Assembly (NCBI RefSeq): GCF_003003355.1
Contig: NZ_PVTQ01000005.1
Span: 186,001-250,000 of the forward strand
Source: Donghicola tyrosinivorans
Lineage (GTDB): Bacteria > Pseudomonadota > Alphaproteobacteria > Rhodobacterales > Rhodobacteraceae
Direction: 5' to 3'
Length of the DNA stretch: 64,000 bases
Positions 62,919 to 64,000 of this stretch are shown here, one piece after another (position 1 is the first letter of the stretch; each line of letters opens with the position of its first letter). The position numbers and the translations under genes were made by a program. The notes beneath the pieces are model-generated. The model did no database searches and was not told the origin of the DNA. It saw only the letters and a program-made list of their open reading frames with translations.

Positions 62919-63758
62919 GTGAGCCTGAGCACCTCGCAGATTGACGCCCTGATAGACGCCGCCCGCCGCACGGCGAAATCCGAAATCCTTCCCTATTTTC
63001 GCGCATTGGATGACAGCGAGGTCGAGATCAAGACCCACGCGCAGGATCTGGTAACCAAGGCAGACCGCGCCTCAGAGCGGGCGCTGACCGCTGCGGCCCG
63101 CGAGATTTTCCCCGAGGCTTTAGTGCTGGGGGAAGAGGCGGTGTCCGAAGGGGTGATCAACGTTGATACCCTGCGCGATGCGCCTTTGTCGGTCATTATC
63201 GATCCGATTGACGGGACGTGGAACTACGCCAATGGCCTTGGCATGTTCGGGGTCATTCTGGCGGTGGTCGCCAATGGCGAGACGGTTTTCGGGCTGCTCT
63301 ATGATCCTTTGGGCGACGATTGGGTTGCGGCCGAAGCTGGCAGCGGCGCGTGGTTCCGCAAATCAGACGGCGCGGCGCGGCGCCTGTCGGTTGGCGCGGC
63401 AGTGCCGGTTGAAGAGATGACGGGCTATTGGCCCCCGACCCTGTTTGACCGCACGCAAAAAGATGCGCTGCTGGATTTCTCGAAGACGATCTACCGCCAT
63501 TCGTCCCTGCGCTGCGCCTGCCACGAATACCGCCTGTTTGCCCAAGGGGGCGCGGATTTCATGCTGACCGGCAACCTGAACCCTTGGGACCACGCCGCTG
63601 GCGCGTTGATCGCCCGTGAGGCGGGTGGTTACCTGAAGATGCTGGACGGCACCCCTTATCGCCCGACCATGACCACGGGCAACCTTCTGGTGGCCAAAGA
63701 TCGGGACAGTTGGAACGCCTTGGCCGAGCCGTTGAAGACCACGATCTTCGGGGTTTGA
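62919..63758 (+). CDS. Inositol monophosphatase-family phosphatase
   Basis: 279 residues. The Li-sensitive phosphatase motifs are present: VLGEEAVSEG (about 69-78), VIIDPIDGTWNYANGLGMFG (about 93-112) and NPWDHAAGALIAREAGG (about 221-237). Could be an inositol monophosphatase, histidinol phosphatase HisN or 3',5'-bisphosphate nucleotidase CysQ; sequence alone does not settle it. GTG start with GGAGA upstream. The stop codon (63756-63758) lies inside a copy of the 24-bp repeat. Confidence 0.87.
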   Translation: MSLSTSQIDALIDAARRTAKSEILPYFRALDDSEVEIKTHAQDLVTKADRASERALTAAAREIFPEALVLGEEAVSEGVINVDTLRDAPLSVIIDPIDGTWNYANGLGMFGVILAVVANGETVFGLLYDPLGDDWVAAEAGSGAWFRKSDGAARRLSVGAAVPVEEMTGYWPPTLFDRTQKDALLDFSKTIYRHSSLRCACHEYRLFAQGGADFMLTGNLNPWDHAAGALIAREAGGYLKMLDGTPYRPTMTTGNLLVAKDRDSWNALAEPLKTTIFGV

Positions 63759-63778
63759 GTATTTTGGCAATAAGGAAG
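63755..63778 (+). repeat. Copy 5 of the 24-bp intergenic repeat, including a stop codon
   Basis: TTGAGTATTT, variable bases, then AGGAAG. The TGA of the upstream phosphatase is part of the repeat. Confidence 0.6.
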
Positions 63779-63780
63779 TC

Positions 63781-63808
63781 AAAAGGCCCGCTGTTATGGC
63801 GGGCCTTT
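63781..63808 (+). terminator. Hairpin terminator between convergent genes
   Basis: Arms AAAGGCCCGC (63782-63791) and GCGGGCCTTT (63799-63808) around a 7-base loop, followed by GTCTTTG. It ends the phosphatase transcript and possibly trmJ on the other strand. Confidence 0.75.
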
Positions 63809-63812
63809 GTCT

Positions 63813-63836
63813 TTGAGTATTTGTATCGAGAAGAAG
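63813..63836 (+). repeat. Copy 6 of the 24-bp intergenic repeat
   Basis: TTGAGTATTT, variable bases, then AGAAGAAG, between the terminator and the trmJ stop codon. Confidence 0.6.
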
Positions 63837-63874
63837 CCTGTGGGGCTGCGACTTAATGGGATGCTGTGGGGCTG

Positions 63875-64000
63875 TTAGCCGCGTTCTTTCCAGCGGACCA
63901 TCTGGCGCAGGACCCCGTGCAGGGTTTGCACATCGGCGCGGGTCAGGGGCATGCGGCTCCAGAGGTTGCGGAGGTTCGTCTTCATGCTGTCGGCTTTTTC
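63875..64000 (-). CDS. trmJ: RNA methyltransferase TrmJ, C-terminal end (cut by window edge)
   Basis: The last 41 codons are visible, read on the minus strand to a TAA stop. The translation contains MKTNLRNLWSRMPLTRADVQ and ends VRWKERG, which matches the C-terminal helical tail of TrmJ-type SPOUT RNA 2'-O-methyltransferases in this group. The catalytic domain is outside the window. The assignment rests on the short tail and may be wrong in detail. Confidence 0.6.
   Translation of the reverse strand, partial: EKADSMKTNLRNLWSRMPLTRADVQTLHGVLRQMVRWKERG

Noticed and set aside
1-64000. CRISPR arrays, tRNA, rRNA, insertion sequences, prophage
   Set aside because: No regularly spaced repeats, cloverleaf sequences, transposase or phage genes were seen in reading both strands.

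Overview
The window is GC-rich chromosomal DNA (roughly 60% or more by eye), densely packed on both strands, with frequent ATGA and TGATG stop/start overlaps. The gene set (heterotetrameric sarcosine oxidase soxBDAG, an aglEFGAK alpha-glucoside locus, folate/corrinoid methyl-transfer genes, a DUF1289 protein, a RuvX-CcmI pair) points to an alphaproteobacterium of the Rhodobacterales, most likely the Roseobacter group. I see no tRNA, rRNA, CRISPR array, phage or insertion sequence. Most of the window looks like ordinary chromosome.

Layout. 1-5.5 kb: an Atm1-type ABC exporter (cut by the window edge), a LysM protein, a LOG-family nucleotide hydrolase, RarD, superoxide dismutase and a PACE-type efflux protein. 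5.5-11.4 kb: soxBDAG on the minus strand, with a small membrane protein between soxB and soxD. 11.5-17.8 kb: ccmI-ruvX-DUF1289, then an exported protein that joins two periplasmic-binding modules to an OmpA domain, translationally coupled to an exported partner. 17.9-23.3 kb: a TetR regulator divergent from a two-subunit molybdenum hydroxylase, then TauE/SafE and DusA.

23.4-32.9 kb: a LacI regulator divergent from a sugar ABC importer, followed by two TIM-barrel sugar isomerase/epimerase-like enzymes and two Gfo/Idh/MocA dehydrogenases. This enzyme set matches the oxidation, elimination, hydration and reduction logic known for levoglucosan and other glycosides. 33.1-36.3 kb: a four-gene operon (metallophosphatase, GT21-like glycosyltransferase, DedA, GT2 glycosyltransferase) that looks like membrane-lipid glycosylation or remodelling. 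36.3-43.1 kb: a WGR protein, nadABC, and a LysR/GMC-oxidoreductase pair. 43.3-46.5 kb: an ECF sigma factor with a minimal partner, a flavin-binding PNPOx-like protein, RlmE and Ppx/GppA. 46.8-49.3 kb: a methylenetetrahydrofolate/corrinoid methyl-transfer operon ending in a cluster of palindromes.

49.3-59.3 kb: the agl locus (aglEFGAK on the minus strand, aglR, a GH1 beta-glucosidase and glk on the plus strand). It imports and hydrolyses alpha- and beta-glucosides to glucose, which Glk phosphorylates. The first sugar operon could feed the same glucose pool. 59.3-64 kb: an exported protein of unknown function, Tex, an inositol-monophosphatase-family enzyme and the 3' end of trmJ. Six copies of a degenerate 24-bp repeat lie in intergenic positions. 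All sites, starts and terminators were read by eye; no search or alignment was run.
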